Positions 18,484 to 28,172 of a stretch of 32,154 bases of DNA are shown here, one piece after another. A model generated the notes under the pieces. It was given only the letters and a program-made list of their open reading frames with translations. It searched no databases and had not been told where the DNA came from. The DNA is taken from NCBI GenBank assembly GCA_031264865.1, contig JAISDJ010000374.1, positions 1-32,154 on the forward strand, written 5' to 3'. The position numbers were made by a program, and so were the translations under genes. Numbering within the stretch: position 1 is the stretch's first letter; each line of letters opens with the position of its first letter. The DNA is from Tannerellaceae bacterium. Its GTDB lineage: Bacteria; Bacteroidota; Bacteroidia; Bacteroidales; Tannerellaceae.

Positions 18484-19281
18484 ATGAAAACAAATGCATC
18501 AATCTTCATTGCTTGTTTATTACCCTTGGTAATGAATAGTTGTAATCCGTTCCACATGATACGGGGCGATGGTAATTTAGTTACCCAAGAGCTAACGCTT
18601 GATGATTATGACGTGATTCAAGCCGCTCATACAATGAAAATAACCTATGCCCAATCGGAAGAAACCCCTGTATTAACCGTTACTACCGACCAGAATATTA
18701 TGGAAAAATATATTCTCCGGGTTAAAGGAACCAAATTGCAGATAAAACCTAAAGATGAATACAAACACGCTCATTTCTTTCCAACCCAATTTACAGTTAC
18801 AACTCATTCGAAAGGATTGAGAAAAGTAGATTTGGCAGGAAGCGTTACTTTCGACTTAGATAGTCCGTTTACCGGAAATGATTTGGAAATTAATTTAGCC
18901 GGAAGTGGAACGATCAATCTGAATGATCAGGTTACTATCCATGATTTGGAAGTTGACATGGCCGGAAGCACTACGCTTAACGCCTACAAACTAAATGGAA
19001 AAGGGTTTGACGGAGACGTCGCCGGTTCGGGAAAAATCAATCTGGGAGGTATCATGACAAAAGCAACATTCGATATAGCCGGAAGCGGAACAGTCCGTGC
19101 TTTCGACCTTCAGGTAGAAGAGATGAAATGCAGCATCGCCGGCAGCGGAGATATTGAAATCAGCGTAAGTAACAGTATTTCTGCGGATGTAGCCGGCAGC
19201 GGACGTATTAAATACAAAGGAGACCCGCAAACAATACGGAAGGAAATAGCCGGATCGGGCAGTATCAAGAAGGTGGATTAA
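18484..19281 (+). CDS. DUF2807 (GIN-domain) lipoprotein
   Basis: A 265-residue lipoprotein with lipobox VMNSC and lipid Cys20. The rest matches the DUF2807 / putative autotransporter adhesin head family: regularly spaced LAGSGTINL, MAGSTTLNA, VAGSGKINL, IAGSGTVRA and IAGSGDIEI turns indicate a right-handed beta-helix. Family members are common in Bacteroidota and are located in the envelope, but a specific role is not established. Its stop codon ends exactly one base before the stop of the convergent epimerase gene, so the two transcripts must overlap. Confidence 0.9.
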   Translation: MKTNASIFIACLLPLVMNSCNPFHMIRGDGNLVTQELTLDDYDVIQAAHTMKITYAQSEETPVLTVTTDQNIMEKYILRVKGTKLQIKPKDEYKHAHFFPTQFTVTTHSKGLRKVDLAGSVTFDLDSPFTGNDLEINLAGSGTINLNDQVTIHDLEVDMAGSTTLNAYKLNGKGFDGDVAGSGKINLGGIMTKATFDIAGSGTVRAFDLQVEEMKCSIAGSGDIEISVSNSISADVAGSGRIKYKGDPQTIRKEIAGSGSIKKVD

Positions 19282-20298
19282 TTACAACCATCCTTCTTTT
19301 TTATACCAGGCGATGCTCTCCTCCAATCCTTTATGAAGCGGATAGGCAGGAGAAAAACCCATATCATCCTGAAGCGGCTTAACATCACATATCCAGTTTC
19401 GCTGCTTCAGGATAATATATTTATCACTATTCAGCGTCATACTTTTCTTCAGCAACTTCCCTATCCATTCTGAACACATACAGGCTACATATACCAATCC
19501 GGTAGGAATACGAGCATGTAATACAAACTTCTTTCCGAGCGTATTTTTTATCTCACCGGCAAATTCCGTATCTGTATACACATCTCCATCAGCCACAAAA
19601 TATTGTTTATTCTTAATTTGTTCGTTTTCCAAAGCAAGAAAGGCTACCGTAGCTAAATCCTTCACATAAATAAACGTAATCCGTTGAGGAGTAAGACCAA
19701 CAGCAAAATCAAAGCCTGAACTAACTGATTTTATCTCCATAAAGTAATCTTTATCGCCAGGCCCGTAAACGCCGGTAGGACGCAAGATAATATACGGAAA
19801 ATAAGATTGATGGGTAAGATGACATTCGGCTTCCAGTTTACTTTTTCCATAAGCCGTATCCGGCAGTTGCGGGTCGTCTAAACGAATCGGTGTAAAATTC
19901 TTTTCGTCTCCTTTTCCATACGTACTCAGGCTACTTATCAATAGAAATTTTTCAGGCTTACAGCCGGCAGCTTCTAATGCCTCAATCAAATGAATGGTGT
20001 ATCCGGCATTCACACGAAAAAAATCATCTTTATTTAAAACTTTGGTTACTCCGGCATTATGTATAACGTAATCCCACGCACCATGTTCCTGAACAAAAGC
20101 GGTTAGTTGCTCCGTTAGGGCTTCCTTGCTATTATAGTTTAAATCAATAAACCGGATACGTTTATCTTGTAAATGCGAACGGTTACTTCCGGCACGAACG
20201 CCGGCCCATGCTTCGTATCCTCTGCGAAGCGCCTCTTCTACTAAGAAGCCTCCAATGAAACCACTCGCTCCGGTGATTAAAATTCTTTTCGTCGTCAA
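19282..20298 (-). CDS. NAD-dependent epimerase/dehydratase (extended SDR)
   Basis: A 338-residue extended short-chain dehydrogenase. The Rossmann motif TGASGFIGG (9-17) binds NAD(P). The NAG motif (HNAGVTKV) starts near residue 80, and the catalytic Tyr150-x3-Lys154 lies in TAYGKSKLE with Ser122-Ser125 nearby. Relatives are nucleotide-sugar epimerases/dehydratases or related reductases acting in cell-envelope or secondary pathways; the substrate is not evident. It starts 10 bp after the ABC ATPase stop and is the last gene of that leftward cluster, although no metal-transport role is expected. Confidence 0.9.
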   Translation of the reverse strand: MTTKRILITGASGFIGGFLVEEALRRGYEAWAGVRAGSNRSHLQDKRIRFIDLNYNSKEALTEQLTAFVQEHGAWDYVIHNAGVTKVLNKDDFFRVNAGYTIHLIEALEAAGCKPEKFLLISSLSTYGKGDEKNFTPIRLDDPQLPDTAYGKSKLEAECHLTHQSYFPYIILRPTGVYGPGDKDYFMEIKSVSSGFDFAVGLTPQRITFIYVKDLATVAFLALENEQIKNKQYFVADGDVYTDTEFAGEIKNTLGKKFVLHARIPTGLVYVACMCSEWIGKLLKKSMTLNSDKYIILKQRNWICDVKPLQDDMGFSPAYPLHKGLEESIAWYKKEGWL

Positions 20299-20308
20299 CT
20301 GTCTGTTT

Positions 20309-21061
20309 TTAATGTTTTTTCAATACCCTATGGGGAAAATCACCATGTCCGATAAGGTCTATCGGGCAGGCATACGCTTCACCTAACCAGTCTTCTGATA
20401 TATCAACTCCTGCATGATAATGCAGCGTTTCGTTTACGCAGGCAATATTCTTTACCATAGAAAGAACCGTTCCGATATCATGCGATACTAAAATAATAGC
20501 GCTCTCCCTATTTATCTCTTCCAACAAATGATTGAAATGGGATTCGAAACGTTTATCTACATAGGAACTTGGTTCGTCCAGAATCAATACGTCCGGACAA
20601 GAAACAATAGAACGTCCTAATAAAACACGTTGTAGTTGCCCGCCGGAAAGTTCACCGATGGGACGAGAGGATAACTCTTCCAACCCCATTTGTTTAATTA
20701 CATAATCTATTCGCTCATGCTGTTTTGCGCCGAATGAACGAAACAATCGTTTCTCAGAAACAAGTCCTGAAGCAATCACTTCTCTTACTGAGATGGGGAA
20801 CTTTTTATCTATCTGATTCAATTGAGGAAGATAGCCTATCTTTAATGACTGTATTTCTTTTCCTTCCTTATAAAAACGAACGAAACCCGACACTGCCGGT
20901 AATAAGCCTAGAATTATTTTCAGCAAGGTTGTCTTACCTCCTCCGTTAGGGCCTATGATACCTAAGAAGTCGCCTTCATACAAACTGACCGTTACATTAC
21001 GAAGTACAGTTTTGACACCATAGGCGGCCGTTACATTTTTAATTTCGATTAATTTATTCAC
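20309..21061 (-). CDS. znuC: ABC transporter ATPase, zinc/manganese type
   Basis: A 250-residue ABC ATPase of the metal-chelate class that would power import of the ligand bound by the adjacent solute-binding protein. Visible motifs are Walker A GPNGGGKTT (37-45), the Q-loop at Gln80, signature LSGGQ (138-142), Walker B VLILDEP (158-164) and His194 of the H-loop. I chose the GTG at 21061 (MNKLIEIKNV), an 8-bp overlap with the upstream stop. The longer frame would start at a TTG at 21082, overlapping by 29 bp. No permease gene is next to it. The metal is inferred from the neighbour, so the symbol is provisional. Confidence 0.88.
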   Translation of the reverse strand: MNKLIEIKNVTAAYGVKTVLRNVTVSLYEGDFLGIIGPNGGGKTTLLKIILGLLPAVSGFVRFYKEGKEIQSLKIGYLPQLNQIDKKFPISVREVIASGLVSEKRLFRSFGAKQHERIDYVIKQMGLEELSSRPIGELSGGQLQRVLLGRSIVSCPDVLILDEPSSYVDKRFESHFNHLLEEINRESAIILVSHDIGTVLSMVKNIACVNETLHYHAGVDISEDWLGEAYACPIDLIGHGDFPHRVLKKH

Positions 21062-21941
21062 TACCGGCCAATGATTTTGCAAGATGGATCATTTCCTTAC
21101 TCCAATCGTATGATAAAGGATTAATGGTAACCAGGCGGCATCCTGTTTCCCTTGCTATCAGTTCTGCATTCTTTTGATCAAATTCCTGTTGGATAAATAC
21201 CACTTTTGCCTGATGTTCTCTGGCTGTTTCCACTAATTCTTTTAGCTGGGCAGGCGACGGTTCTTTCCCTTCCATTTCTATACAAAGTTGCGTAAGATTA
21301 AACTCTTCGGCAAAATAAGTAAGCGCCGGATGATAAATAATAAATGTACGGTTGGATAGAGGCGAAAGCCATTCCGACAATTCATCCCCGGTTTGATTAA
21401 TATCTTCCATTAGCCGATCATAATTTTGCCGATAATCGTCTGCATGTTCTTTATCCAATGCAAGAAAAGCATTCAATGTATTCTGAGCAATCATTTTGGC
21501 TCCATGAATCGAGTTCCATATATGCGGATCAACACCTCCCGGATGATGCCTGTGATGATGATGACCGTTAGCTTCCTCCTCCACTTCAAGAATCAAATCA
21601 ATTCCTTCCGAAAGATCGAATACGTTCATCTCCGGGTTGTTTTCTTGTATGTTTTGCATCCACGCTTGTTCGAATCCGATATATCCGATGCGCAAGTAGG
21701 CAAGGCTTTTACTTACCTGAATCATTTGTTGTGGTGTAGGATCGTATGTTTCGGGGCTTTGTCCGGCCGGTACTACCGTATGAACTGTAAACCTATCTCC
21801 TCCGATTCTCTCGGCAAAATAGCGTTGAGGCTCGATTGTGACGGAAATAATCTTCTCATTTTCTTGTTTATTGTTACACCCTGTTAAGGGAAATAACAAA
21901 ATGACAACGATTGCAGATTTTATTTTTAGCATTGAATTCAT
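21054..21941 (-). CDS. znuA: Zinc-type ABC transporter substrate-binding lipoprotein
   Basis: A 295-residue cluster A-I metal-binding lipoprotein with lipobox PLTGC (Cys22). It has a His-rich loop (GHHHHRHH, 127-133) followed by DPHIW (His140), a feature of zinc-binding ZnuA/AdcA proteins. The first metal-ligand region reads GQSPETYDPTP with Glu64 where many relatives have His. FIIYHPALTYFAEEF carries a further ligand His, and YDWSKEMI ends the site. An alternative ATG at 21932 removes three residues and gives a better leader from the candidate promoter. It starts 22 bp after the GH95 stop and overlaps the ATPase gene. Confidence 0.92.
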   Translation of the reverse strand: MNSMLKIKSAIVVILLFPLTGCNNKQENEKIISVTIEPQRYFAERIGGDRFTVHTVVPAGQSPETYDPTPQQMIQVSKSLAYLRIGYIGFEQAWMQNIQENNPEMNVFDLSEGIDLILEVEEEANGHHHHRHHPGGVDPHIWNSIHGAKMIAQNTLNAFLALDKEHADDYRQNYDRLMEDINQTGDELSEWLSPLSNRTFIIYHPALTYFAEEFNLTQLCIEMEGKEPSPAQLKELVETAREHQAKVVFIQQEFDQKNAELIARETGCRLVTINPLSYDWSKEMIHLAKSLAGSE

Positions 21942-21948
21942 TTTTACG

Positions 21949-21956
21949 CAAAACTA
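21949..21956 (-). promoter_or_regulatory. Candidate -7 element upstream of znuA
   Basis: TAGTTTTG on the minus strand matches TAnnTTTG in the 22-bp gap between the GH95 stop and znuA. It sits so close to the ATG at 21941 that the start at 21932 would fit better. No -33 TTG was found at the expected distance, so co-transcription from the GH95 promoter remains possible. Confidence 0.35.
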
Positions 21957-21963
21957 CATATTT

Positions 21964-24342
21964 TTATTTGAATGCGGAGAGTTGAGCATTTATAATCGTT
22001 TTATTCTTCCCCGAAAAAGTCTTTACTTTATCTTTATAACGAACATTATATTTACTGTTATTGGAGGAGATTATACAAGCCTGTACCAATGTTCCATTCT
22101 CCCATTTTATATCAACAACGTATCCTCCTCGAGCGCATAAGCCTTTAATCTCTCCGTTTTTCCATGACGGGGGTAATGCGGGTAATAAATGTATTTCATT
22201 CATATGGCTCTGTAATAACATTTCAGCGATACCTGCCGTTCCGCCAAAGTTTCCATCTATCTGAAAAGGAGGATGCGTATCAAATAAGTTCAGCAAAGTT
22301 GATTTGGCAAGTAATTCCCGCACATTATTACCGGCTTCTTCACCATCCAGCAGACGCGCATAGAAGTTGATCATCCACGCACGGCTCCAACCGGTATATG
22401 AACCTAATTTTACCTCTCCTTCGTTATACTTACGACGGCGTTCAATGGTGCGACGGGCAGCGGCAAACAGTTCTTTATCGGCAGGTGTAATCGTTGTTCC
22501 CGGATATAAACCGAAAAGGTGCGATATATGGCGATGCCCGGGTTCTACTTCTTCATAATCTTCAATCCATTCCTGTATTGTATTGTAACGTTTGCTAATC
22601 TTTATCGGAGGCAATTTCTTCAGGGTCCGTTCCAGTTCCTTACGGAATGTGGCATCTACATTTAATTCCCTTCCTGCCAATAGACAAGCATTAAATAATT
22701 CCGTAATAATTTCGATATCCATCGTAGCGCCATAAGTTAGCATAAAAGAAGTCTTATCGAGTAATTGATATCGGTTTTCCGGAGAATTAGAGGGCGCCGT
22801 TACTAAATAGCCTTTTTTATCTTCAACCAGGTAGTTCAATATAAATTCCGCCGCTTCTTTCATACTCGGATAGGCCTCATCCTTCAGATAGGCTCTATCT
22901 TTGGTGAAAAGATAATGTTCCCATTGATGCAAGACTAACCAGGATGATGCAATCGGAAATGTTCCCCACCCTACCCCATCGCTAATGGCTGTACGCCCGA
23001 ATGGATTGGTTAGGTGATTCACTGTCCAGCCTATTGAATTATAAGTTTTACGGGCTGTTATTCGTCCGGGCTCTCGTAAAGCATTGATCAGATTGGAGAA
23101 AGGAATCGCTGTTTCCGGCAGATTACAGACTTCAGCCGGCCAGTAATTCATTTGAATATTGATATTCGTATGAAAATCAGCCGACCAGGGGGCATTCATA
23201 TCTTTATTCCAAATTCCCTGCAAATTGGCAGGTAGTACTCCCGGCGAACGGGAAGAGTTCATCAACAAATACCGACCATATTGAAAATAAAGCGCGACAA
23301 GAGAAAGGTCTTCCTTGCCTTCACGTACGTTCTTTAGCCGCTCATCCGTGGGTACTAAATCCAGCGTTGTTTCACCTAAAACAAATGACATTCGATTAAA
23401 GATAGCACGATGTTCCTGCACGTGCCGTTCTTTTACTAACGTGTAATTACTCAGGTTTGCCTTATCTAAAATAGTACGACAAACAGCAGCCGGTTCAATC
23501 GTCCTGTCAAAGTTCAGTTTCTTGAAATTATAATCGGTTGCTCCTGTAAAATAGAAGATGGCTTCATCTGCATTTTCTACATAAAACGAATTATTCAAGG
23601 CAACTAATGTTCCTCCCTTATTCACTCCACGTATCTGTCCGGCAAACTTCATATGCATGCCGGTTTCACCAGTGCCTTGGGAAGGCAAATCTACAATCTG
23701 TCCCCGTATATCTAGCGCTTTATCTGTGTCTGAAGAAGGATAAGCCGTGGCATCCTGTTCCCGGTTGTAGGATAGCCTGAAAGTCAATTGTCCCGGTTTA
23801 TCGACATACAACCTGATCACGATCATATTATCAGGCGCAGAAGCAAAAGCTTCACGTGTAAAGGTAGATTCTCCTATCCGATATTGCACTGTTGTTATCC
23901 CTGTCTCCAAATTCAGGTCACGCCGGTAATTTCCAATATTGGGCACAGTACCCCTGTCTGCGTAAAAATCTATATTAATATCACCAAACGACTGATATGA
24001 GCGAATACGAAGCGGATCACTTTTCATATATTTTTCGGAAAGTTCTACAGCCTTTGCAATTTCACCGTTGATCAGGTGTTTCTGGATTTCAGGCAAATAA
24101 GCGACAGCATCAGCATTAGCCTCTGTTTTATATCCGGCCCACAAGCTTTCTTCGTTTAACTGAATTGTTTCTCTATAATAGTCGCCAAACACCATAGCTC
24201 CCAACCGGCCATTACCAATAGGCAACGCCTCATTCCAATCTGTCGCCGGTTGTTTATACCATAATGAATAATCAGATAATTGCGCATTCGACGAAACAAA
24301 TATCATCCCCATGATAGCCAGAATACATATTATTTTTCTCAT
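21964..24342 (-). CDS. GH95 alpha-L-fucosidase / alpha-L-galactosidase
   Basis: A 792-residue secreted GH95 enzyme with an N-terminal signal peptide (about 1-20). It begins with the family's beta domain ([20 protein letters not shown], then [14 protein letters not shown]). The (alpha/alpha)6 barrel carries Asn393 and Asn395 in [14 protein letters not shown], Glu522 in [10 protein letters not shown] (general acid) and Asp696 in QIDGNFGG. These match the unusual Asn/Asp-activated water mechanism known for the family. It cleaves terminal alpha-1,2-L-fucose or alpha-L-galactose from side chains; sequence alone does not settle which. It lies 102 bp after the GH78 gene, with its own promoter in the gap. 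Confidence 0.95.
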   Translation of the reverse strand: MRKIICILAIMGMIFVSSNAQLSDYSLWYKQPATDWNEALPIGNGRLGAMVFGDYYRETIQLNEESLWAGYKTEANADAVAYLPEIQKHLINGEIAKAVELSEKYMKSDPLRIRSYQSFGDINIDFYADRGTVPNIGNYRRDLNLETGITTVQYRIGESTFTREAFASAPDNMIVIRLYVDKPGQLTFRLSYNREQDATAYPSSDTDKALDIRGQIVDLPSQGTGETGMHMKFAGQIRGVNKGGTLVALNNSFYVENADEAIFYFTGATDYNFKKLNFDRTIEPAAVCRTILDKANLSNYTLVKERHVQEHRAIFNRMSFVLGETTLDLVPTDERLKNVREGKEDLSLVALYFQYGRYLLMNSSRSPGVLPANLQGIWNKDMNAPWSADFHTNINIQMNYWPAEVCNLPETAIPFSNLINALREPGRITARKTYNSIGWTVNHLTNPFGRTAISDGVGWGTFPIASSWLVLHQWEHYLFTKDRAYLKDEAYPSMKEAAEFILNYLVEDKKGYLVTAPSNSPENRYQLLDKTSFMLTYGATMDIEIITELFNACLLAGRELNVDATFRKELERTLKKLPPIKISKRYNTIQEWIEDYEEVEPGHRHISHLFGLYPGTTITPADKELFAAARRTIERRRKYNEGEVKLGSYTGWSRAWMINFYARLLDGEEAGNNVRELLAKSTLLNLFDTHPPFQIDGNFGGTAGIAEMLLQSHMNEIHLLPALPPSWKNGEIKGLCARGGYVVDIKWENGTLVQACIISSNNSKYNVRYKDKVKTFSGKNKTIINAQLSAFK

Positions 24343-24393
24343 TTGGCTTATTTATTCAACTCCCTTTTAAGAGATTATCTTATCCTTACCATA

Positions 24394-24425
24394 CAAAGGT
24401 AATTCGTCATTTCTTATAAAACAAA
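24394..24425 (-). promoter_or_regulatory. Promoter of the GH95 gene
   Basis: On the minus strand, -33 TTTG (24422-24425) and -7 TACCTTTG (24394-24401) are separated by 20 bp, one of the best matches to the Bacteroidota consensus in this window. Transcription would start near 24388, giving a leader of about 46 bases before the GH95 ATG. It may also serve the downstream znuA, znuC and epimerase genes. Confidence 0.7.
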
Positions 24426-24444
24426 TTTCCATAAAAAAAGTCAA

Positions 24445-27400
24445 CTAATACCTTACGCTGAAATGATGCCTCCCCGAACTTACGCTGTACGTTTTATTGC
24501 TAAACGGCATCACAACGGTTGCTTCCGTATTGGTCGGAATCGTCACATCCAATGTGAACATACGGTTCCTGTCCGTCCAGGACACTTCGATAGTACCGGT
24601 AATGGCATGGTAACTACCCTTCACCCATTCCAACCCACCGCCAGGCAAAGGCTTGACGATAAAATGGCGATAACCTGGCAGACTCTCGTCTGGACGGATA
24701 CCGAGAATATGGCTGTACATCCATTCACCCACAGCACCGATAGCCACGTGATTGAACGAATTCATCCCGGCATCTTGGAAACCGCGTCCGGCGACATATC
24801 CGTCCCAGCGTTCCCAAACCGTGGTCGCCCCCTGATCAATCGAATAGAGCCACGACGGGAAACGGTGGCTGGTGAGGAGACGATAGGCAATGTCGGTGTA
24901 ACCGTAGTCGCTCAACTGCTTCATCAGGCGAATCGTAGAATGGATACCGGTAGAGATACGATAATCGTAGGCCTTGACAGCTTCAGCCATGTGGGCAGCA
25001 GCTTGTACACGCAAGGCTTCGGGTATCATCTCCCATTCCAGCGCCATGGCATAACCGGCTTGCGTGTCGCCTTCTATTTTTCCGTTGGGAGAAATGTATG
25101 CGGCGGCAAAGGCCTGTTTTATCTTGCCGGCCAAAGCGTTATAATATACATAGTCGCTTTCTTTGCCCAACAGCTTGGCCGTTTTGGCAAGTATGCCGGT
25201 AGAATATGCAAAATAGATCGTAGAATATACGTCATTCGGTACTTGCCCTCCCGTTTTCGGATAATCATCCGACACAATGGTATTTCCGTTCAGCCAGTCG
25301 CCGTACATATGTCCCCGGCTAAAACGCCATAGTAAATCGGGATTACGCCGGTGAATAAAATCGACGAAACGCTTCATGGTGTCGTATTGTCTGGTCAGCA
25401 GGTCGATATCGTTGTAGTTCTGATACATCCGCCAGGGGATGATAACGCCGGCATCGGCCCAGCCCGGCGCGTTGTAGAACGCCTGCCATTCGCCGTCGTT
25501 CGGAGAGATATCCGGCAGGCGGCCGTCAGGCAACTGATCGTCACGAATGTCGCGCATCCATTTCGTGTAGAAGCCGGCCATGTCGAGGTTATAGATGGCC
25601 GTTTGTGCAAATACCTGCGCATCGCCTGTCCAGCCTTCGCGCTCGTCACGTTGCGGACAGTCAGTCGGCACGGATATCATATTGCCCCATTGCGTCCAGC
25701 GGATATTTTCCCACAGTTTGTTCACGTCTTTGTCGGAAGTGACAAACGTTCCGGTTTTGGGGGATGAAGAAGCAATCATTTTACCTCGGATATTGCCGAG
25801 CTGAGGTGTCTGCGTCAAGCCATCCACTTCCACGAAACGAAAACCATGATATGTAAAACGCGGTTCATAATCGATCCGTTTTTCACTGCCGGGATGATAG
25901 ATGTCCGTCTGCCGGGCACCGCGCAGGTTTTCCGTATACAGTGTCCTGTCGTCGTTCAGCACTTCGCCATAACGGAAAGTAAGCGACTGTCCCGGATTGT
26001 ATGGCAGCGACAGTCGACACCAGCCCACGATGTTCTGACCCAAATCGAAAATATATTTGTTTTCGCCGACTTTATGTACAGATACGGCCTTGTGTTCTGA
26101 AATAACGGCAATGGGTTCGTTCAATTGAGCGCAGAGGTTGGCAGTTTCATCGGGATAGACGGCCGGAGCGCTCCATTGAGAGTCATCGAATCCAGGCTTA
26201 TCCCAGCCTGTGGGGTCGTTGTTCGCATCATATTCTTCTCCGCCGAAGGTAGTCGCTTGTGTAACCGGCCCTTGCGCCAGATATTTCCAGGTGTGGTCCG
26301 TTCCGATCGTTTCGGTTGTGCCGTCTTCGTAGCAAATAACCAATTGTCCAATGAATTTGCGTGTCAGGCTGCCATATCCGCCCCTCCCCGGATGCGACCA
26401 GCGCGTTCCCGAGTACCAGCCGTCCGCCAGCATGACGCCAAGCGCATTCGCGCCTTTTTGCAACATATCGGTAACGTCATGCGTTTGATATTGTACATGA
26501 TGATCGAAATCCGTCCATTCCGGCGCCAGGAACTGCCTGCCGACCTTTTTCCCATTGATATAAGCTTCGTAAATACCCAAAGCGGACATGTGATACAAAG
26601 CATGTTTGACCTTTTTACCGATGTTGATTTCCTTGCGCAACAGCGGGGAAGGTGGTATATTGGCGTAATAATCGCCGGGCTTCGACGTATAATAGCCATC
26701 CGTCAGCAGTGACGAAAGCCATTTGCAATCACCGTCCCCCCATTGATATTCAATCTTCTCATCGGAAACTTGTACCGGTTTATTCAATGCCAGGTTTTTC
26801 CCTTGGTACAATAGTTCGATTTCAGATAACCCGTATTCATAGATGTCTCTCTTGACAGACGGCAACTTAGTAATCGTCAATTTGACATATCTCCCCTCAG
26901 CCGGTGTAGAAAGTTTAACGGTATACGGAAACGATTGCTCTGGCGCTTCATCGTTCAATGCGCCTGCAATGATTTCCGCTTCGGTAAAAGCTGCATCCTC
27001 CGCAACCTCCACCTTGAAATGGAGTGGAAACAGTTTTTCTCTTTTATCGGCAGGATAAAGTTTTACCTCATCCACTACCTGCGTTTTGCCCAAATCAATC
27101 ACCACCCACTTCTCCGTATAAGGCTGGTAAGCATAGTCGGAAAAATAACCGAGATGCGGGTAATACCGGTTTTCCTTTGTGATGGGAACATTCACATCGC
27201 CAATCCACTGCGCCGTCCAATCGCTTTCCGACAACGCCCCGGTAGAAAATTTAGCTACCGGGCTCCAAGCCGACAGTTTCCCCTGTTTGTCCCAAACGCG
27301 AACCCACCAATAATAATAGGAAAAAGGTTTCAGCAGGCTTCCCCGGTAATGAATCTGATTCGTCTCGTCGCCGGTTATCTTCCCGCTGTTCCATACGTCA

Positions 27401-27636
27401 GCAGCATTACCCTCCGCCGGTACGGCCGGATCTGCGGAAACAACAATCTGATAAGCTGTCTGCTTTCTATTCTTTCCAGTGGAAGTCAGTTCCCAACTGA
27501 ACCGAGGTTGTACCACATCTATACCCAGCGGATCATGCATGTATTCGCAGCGCAGGTTTCCTACCGACATGGATTGTGAATGAACATATCCTTTCGAAAG
27601 CAATAATAATAAAAGTAAAATGATTGTATTTCTCAT
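24445..27636 (-). CDS. GH78 alpha-L-rhamnosidase with discoidin-like insert
   Basis: A 1063-residue secreted rhamnosidase with a signal peptide at about 1-20. An N-terminal fibronectin-like domain (about 22-133) precedes an inserted F5/8-type (discoidin, CBM32-like) module at about 165-290, recognisable by KWVVIDLGKTQVVDEVKLYP and YVKLTI...SEIELLY. Beta domains follow (about 335-625), then the (alpha/alpha)6 catalytic barrel with VPTDCPQRDEREGWTGD (general acid Glu665) and TTVWERWDGY (general base Glu942), and a C-terminal beta domain. It removes terminal alpha-L-rhamnose. Parts of the gene are much richer in G+C than its neighbours (line 25441-25500 has 40 G+C in 60 bases), which may reflect transfer. 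Confidence 0.95.
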   Translation of the reverse strand: MRNTIILLLLLLLSKGYVHSQSMSVGNLRCEYMHDPLGIDVVQPRFSWELTSTGKNRKQTAYQIVVSADPAVPAEGNAADVWNSGKITGDETNQIHYRGSLLKPFSYYYWWVRVWDKQGKLSAWSPVAKFSTGALSESDWTAQWIGDVNVPITKENRYYPHLGYFSDYAYQPYTEKWVVIDLGKTQVVDEVKLYPADKREKLFPLHFKVEVAEDAAFTEAEIIAGALNDEAPEQSFPYTVKLSTPAEGRYVKLTITKLPSVKRDIYEYGLSEIELLYQGKNLALNKPVQVSDEKIEYQWGDGDCKWLSSLLTDGYYTSKPGDYYANIPPSPLLRKEINIGKKVKHALYHMSALGIYEAYINGKKVGRQFLAPEWTDFDHHVQYQTHDVTDMLQKGANALGVMLADGWYSGTRWSHPGRGGYGSLTRKFIGQLVICYEDGTTETIGTDHTWKYLAQGPVTQATTFGGEEYDANNDPTGWDKPGFDDSQWSAPAVYPDETANLCAQLNEPIAVISEHKAVSVHKVGENKYIFDLGQNIVGWCRLSLPYNPGQSLTFRYGEVLNDDRTLYTENLRGARQTDIYHPGSEKRIDYEPRFTYHGFRFVEVDGLTQTPQLGNIRGKMIASSSPKTGTFVTSDKDVNKLWENIRWTQWGNMISVPTDCPQRDEREGWTGDAQVFAQTAIYNLDMAGFYTKWMRDIRDDQLPDGRLPDISPNDGEWQAFYNAPGWADAGVIIPWRMYQNYNDIDLLTRQYDTMKRFVDFIHRRNPDLLWRFSRGHMYGDWLNGNTIVSDDYPKTGGQVPNDVYSTIYFAYSTGILAKTAKLLGKESDYVYYNALAGKIKQAFAAAYISPNGKIEGDTQAGYAMALEWEMIPEALRVQAAAHMAEAVKAYDYRISTGIHSTIRLMKQLSDYGYTDIAYRLLTSHRFPSWLYSIDQGATTVWERWDGYVAGRGFQDAGMNSFNHVAIGAVGEWMYSHILGIRPDESLPGYRHFIVKPLPGGGLEWVKGSYHAITGTIEVSWTDRNRMFTLDVTIPTNTEATVVMPFSNKTYSVSSGRHHFSVRY

Positions 27637-27721
27637 AATTTTGAATATTTCATTTAATGGTTATTATAATTATCTAAACAAATAAAAAAAATTGCTCTTC
27701 ATAGCCCCGACTGCCAACGTG

Positions 27722-27729
27722 CAAAAATA
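27722..27729 (-). promoter_or_regulatory. Candidate -7 element of the GH78 promoter
   Basis: TATTTTTG on the minus strand matches TAnnTTTG, about 86 bp upstream of the GH78 ATG. The -33 position is not convincing. The region is AT-rich, so a chance match is possible. Confidence 0.35.
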
Positions 27730-27781
27730 AGGTAAAACAACATAAAAATGGACGAAAGCAAAATTATTTATGTAAATCAAC

Positions 27782-27789
27782 TATTTTTG
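27782..27789 (+). promoter_or_regulatory. Candidate -7 element of the mmcQ-birA promoter
   Basis: TATTTTTG matches TAnnTTTG and lies 20 bp upstream of the ATG at 27810, giving a short leader. No clear -33 TTG is present at 19-20 bp. Confidence 0.4.
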
Positions 27790-27809
27790 TTTCCTAAAAG
27801 CTCCACACC

Positions 27810-28172
27810 ATGAATATTGAAGATGTAAGAGAATATTGCCTTTCGCTGAAAAACACAACGGAATGTTTTCCTTTCGATGATGTATCATTAGTGTTTAAGG
27901 TAGAAGATAAGATGTACTTATTATTACCTTTGGACGCCGACGAATCCTGTCTTTCGTTAAAATGTCATACGGACTATACGGAAGATTTACGCGAACGTTA
28001 CAAAGCTGTGGAAGGAGCTTATCATTTCAATAAAAAATACTGGAATACGATTTATCTGGACAGGGATATGCCTGCTAGCGAAATAAAGCGCTGGATTCGT
28101 CATTCATATAAAGAAGTCATCTCCAAATTACCTAAAAGAATAAGGGAAAAATATAACAATGAACAGGAATGA
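27810..28172 (+). CDS. MmcQ/YjbR family protein
   Basis: A 120-residue protein with the MmcQ/YjbR (CyaY-like fold) pattern: MNIEDVREYCLSL, then an E-C/T-FPFDD motif, VFKVEDKMYLLL, and the C-terminal YHFNKKYWNTIYLD...IKRWIRHSY. Members are small cytoplasmic proteins often called DNA-binding on limited evidence, so no role is assigned. It overlaps the following birA by 14 bp and is presumably co-transcribed with it. Confidence 0.9.
   Translation: MNIEDVREYCLSLKNTTECFPFDDVSLVFKVEDKMYLLLPLDADESCLSLKCHTDYTEDLRERYKAVEGAYHFNKKYWNTIYLDRDMPASEIKRWIRHSYKEVISKLPKRIREKYNNEQE

Noticed and set aside
24463-25332. Long open frame (289 codons) on the plus strand opposite GH78
   Set aside because: It is antisense to an intact GH78 catalytic domain, has no recognisable motif, and its length follows from the G+C-rich composition of the gene.
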